Both the position numbers and the translations under genes were made by a program. A DNA stretch of 19,511 nt from Stramenopiles sp. TOSAG23-2 (lineage: Eukaryota > Sar), in contig LT649580.1 of NCBI GenBank assembly GCA_900128395.1, positions 1 to 19,511 of the forward strand. The letters are read 5' to 3'. The notes beneath the pieces are model-generated. The model was not told the origin of the DNA. It ran no database searches and worked only from the letters and a program-made list of their open reading frames with translations. Positions 18,784-19,511 of this stretch are shown in pieces; the stretch's first letter is position 1; each line of letters opens with the position of its first letter.

Positions 18784-19511
18784 TTAGTTCTTTCTGTTCC
18801 TTCTTCTTTTCTTTCTGCTCACGCTTGGTCTTTTCTTTCTGCTAACGCTTGGTCTTTTCTTTCTGTTCCTTCTTCTTAACTTTTTGCTACTTGATCCATA
18901 CCCACGTAGATTTTCTTCTTTCTCTTCTACTGCAACTGAATTGTATCCATCAGGTACTTCTGTATCCTTTACTTCATCATGATTTTCTTCTGATTGAGGT
19001 TTTGATTCTGGTTCTATTTGTGTTGTTGGTTGTTGACCAGCTCGTTTTTTACTTATCATTCCTTTCAAATCTTTCCTGTTTAAGGACGATGATAGCGAAG
19101 TACCTTCCCCATTTCCCCCTGATGACCTTGCTATTAATTCTTCTGAAAGGGTAGATTCATCCGTATCATCGTCTTCATTGTCCTTGCATGCATCAAAAAA
19201 TTCCAAAATTTTTTGCGAATAATCATCGTAATACCTATGTTCGGCCATGGCAACCATCATTTCCCCCTTGACTTCCTGTTTTTGATCGTTGCTGAGCGAT
19301 TTGAACTCTTCTGAGTCCTTCAGTTCCTTTACATTCGATTTCTGTTTCAAGTAATTTTGGCTATCGACAAACCCTTTTGTCTTCAAATATGCGTAAAGAT
19401 TTTGTGAAACGGCAGCAGAAACCCCTGCAATTCGCGAAAAACGCTCCGGGTAAAGCGGCGAATGTATTAAATGTATGACTTTTTTCGATACAACGAGAGT
19501 TCGATTCACAC
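18784..19511 (-). CDS. Unrecognised charged protein, 5' end outside or unresolved
   Basis: The minus-strand frame is open from the right edge to TAA at 18784-18786 (about 242 codons). The most coding-like part begins about GVSAAVSQNLYAYLKTKG. ATTGCAG at about 19430-19436 could be a splice acceptor just before it, so the bases nearer the edge may be intron or a rearranged flank. The middle is charged and helical (KELKDSEEFKSLSNDQ) with an acidic patch (KDNEDDDTDES). A Ser/Gly-rich stretch follows, and the tail is strongly basic with two RKKRPSVS units between RRRNRK blocks, suggesting nucleic-acid binding or a nuclear signal. There is no known domain. The first in-frame ATG codons lie only in GEMMVAM, so the start is undefined. 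Confidence 0.5.
   Translation of the reverse strand, partial: VNRTLVVSKKVIHLIHSPLYPERFSRIAGVSAAVSQNLYAYLKTKGFVDSQNYLKQKSNVKELKDSEEFKSLSNDQKQEVKGEMMVAMAEHRYYDDYSQKILEFFDACKDNEDDDTDESTLSEELIARSSGGNGEGTSLSSSLNRKDLKGMISKKRAGQQPTTQIEPESKPQSEENHDEVKDTEVPDGYNSVAVEEKEENLRGYGSSSKKLRRRNRKKRPSVSRKKRPSVSRKKRRRNRKN
18806..18853 (-). repeat. 24-bp tandem duplication encoding RKKRPSVS twice
   Basis: The units 18806-18829 and 18830-18853 differ by one base (CTCACG versus CTAACG, silent at a Ser codon... or wobble). Flanking blocks encoding RRRNRK are also repeated on each side, which gives the tail a mirrored look at the protein level. Confidence 0.85.
19457..19511 (+). repeat. Inverted third copy of the SGECIKC segment, cut by the right edge
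   Basis: The last 55 bases are the exact reverse complement of the first 55 bases of the 151-bp unit (18287-18341 and 18438-18492). On the plus strand they read GECIKCMTFFDTTRVRFT. Two codons upstream there is a TAA in that frame, so on the plus strand this could only be an internal exon or a fragment. The match reaches the window edge and probably continues. Confidence 0.93.

Noticed and set aside
1-19511. Dictyostelium-type origin suggested by poly-Asn runs
   Set aside because: The spacers are not as extremely AT-rich as in that genus, and such runs occur in many AT-rich protists.

Overview
The window looks like nuclear DNA from an AT-rich, gene-dense protist. The evidence is monocistronic genes on both strands, one clear GT-AG intron, A-rich start contexts, poly-Asn and poly-Gln runs, secretory and mitochondrial-type leaders, and eukaryotic families (LCAT-type acyltransferase, PDZ, ankyrin, EF-hand, cytosolic GST). 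The style of the GST and ankyrin proteins suggests a stramenopile such as a diatom or relative. That placement is a guess and cannot be proven from sequence alone. There are no rRNA or tRNA genes, CRISPR arrays or recognisable transposase genes.

Layout, left to right: a minus-strand EF-hand protein running off the left edge (1-1999); about 1.2 kb of non-coding DNA with odd GC-rich palindromic clusters; a minus-strand ankyrin/transmembrane protein (3200-4219); a minus-strand GST (4949-5674); a spacer with a long inverted repeat; a plus-strand two-exon secreted double beta-helix protein resembling GH55/pectate-lyase-3 enzymes (6542-10229); a minus-strand ankyrin protein with a mitochondrial-like leader (10640-12079); a plus-strand coiled-coil/PDZ protein (12689-15106); a minus-strand His/Pro-rich protein whose 5' exon is unresolved (15341 to about 16107); a plus-strand LCAT/lysosomal phospholipase-like enzyme (16607-17929); and a messy right end with a probably broken gene and a partial acidic/basic protein. 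Three pairs are head-to-head and share short spacers: GST/beta-helix, ankyrin/PDZ and His-Pro/LCAT. No shared pathway is evident, although the beta-helix protein and the LCAT-like enzyme are both predicted to be secreted.

The most notable property is a high density of local duplications. Tandem units of 72 bp (x4), 83 bp, 139 bp and 151 bp are identical between copies. Units of 24, 59 and 117 bp differ slightly or are separated by a spacer. There is also a roughly 68-bp inverted repeat and a 55-bp inverted copy at the right edge. Two of the tandem duplications lie exactly at the 3' ends of genes and have lengths that are not multiples of three, so they rewrite the C-termini of the ankyrin/transmembrane protein and the GST. 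Another expands a 24-residue module in the EF-hand protein. Either the genome makes short tandem duplications often, or the assembly does. Raw reads would decide.
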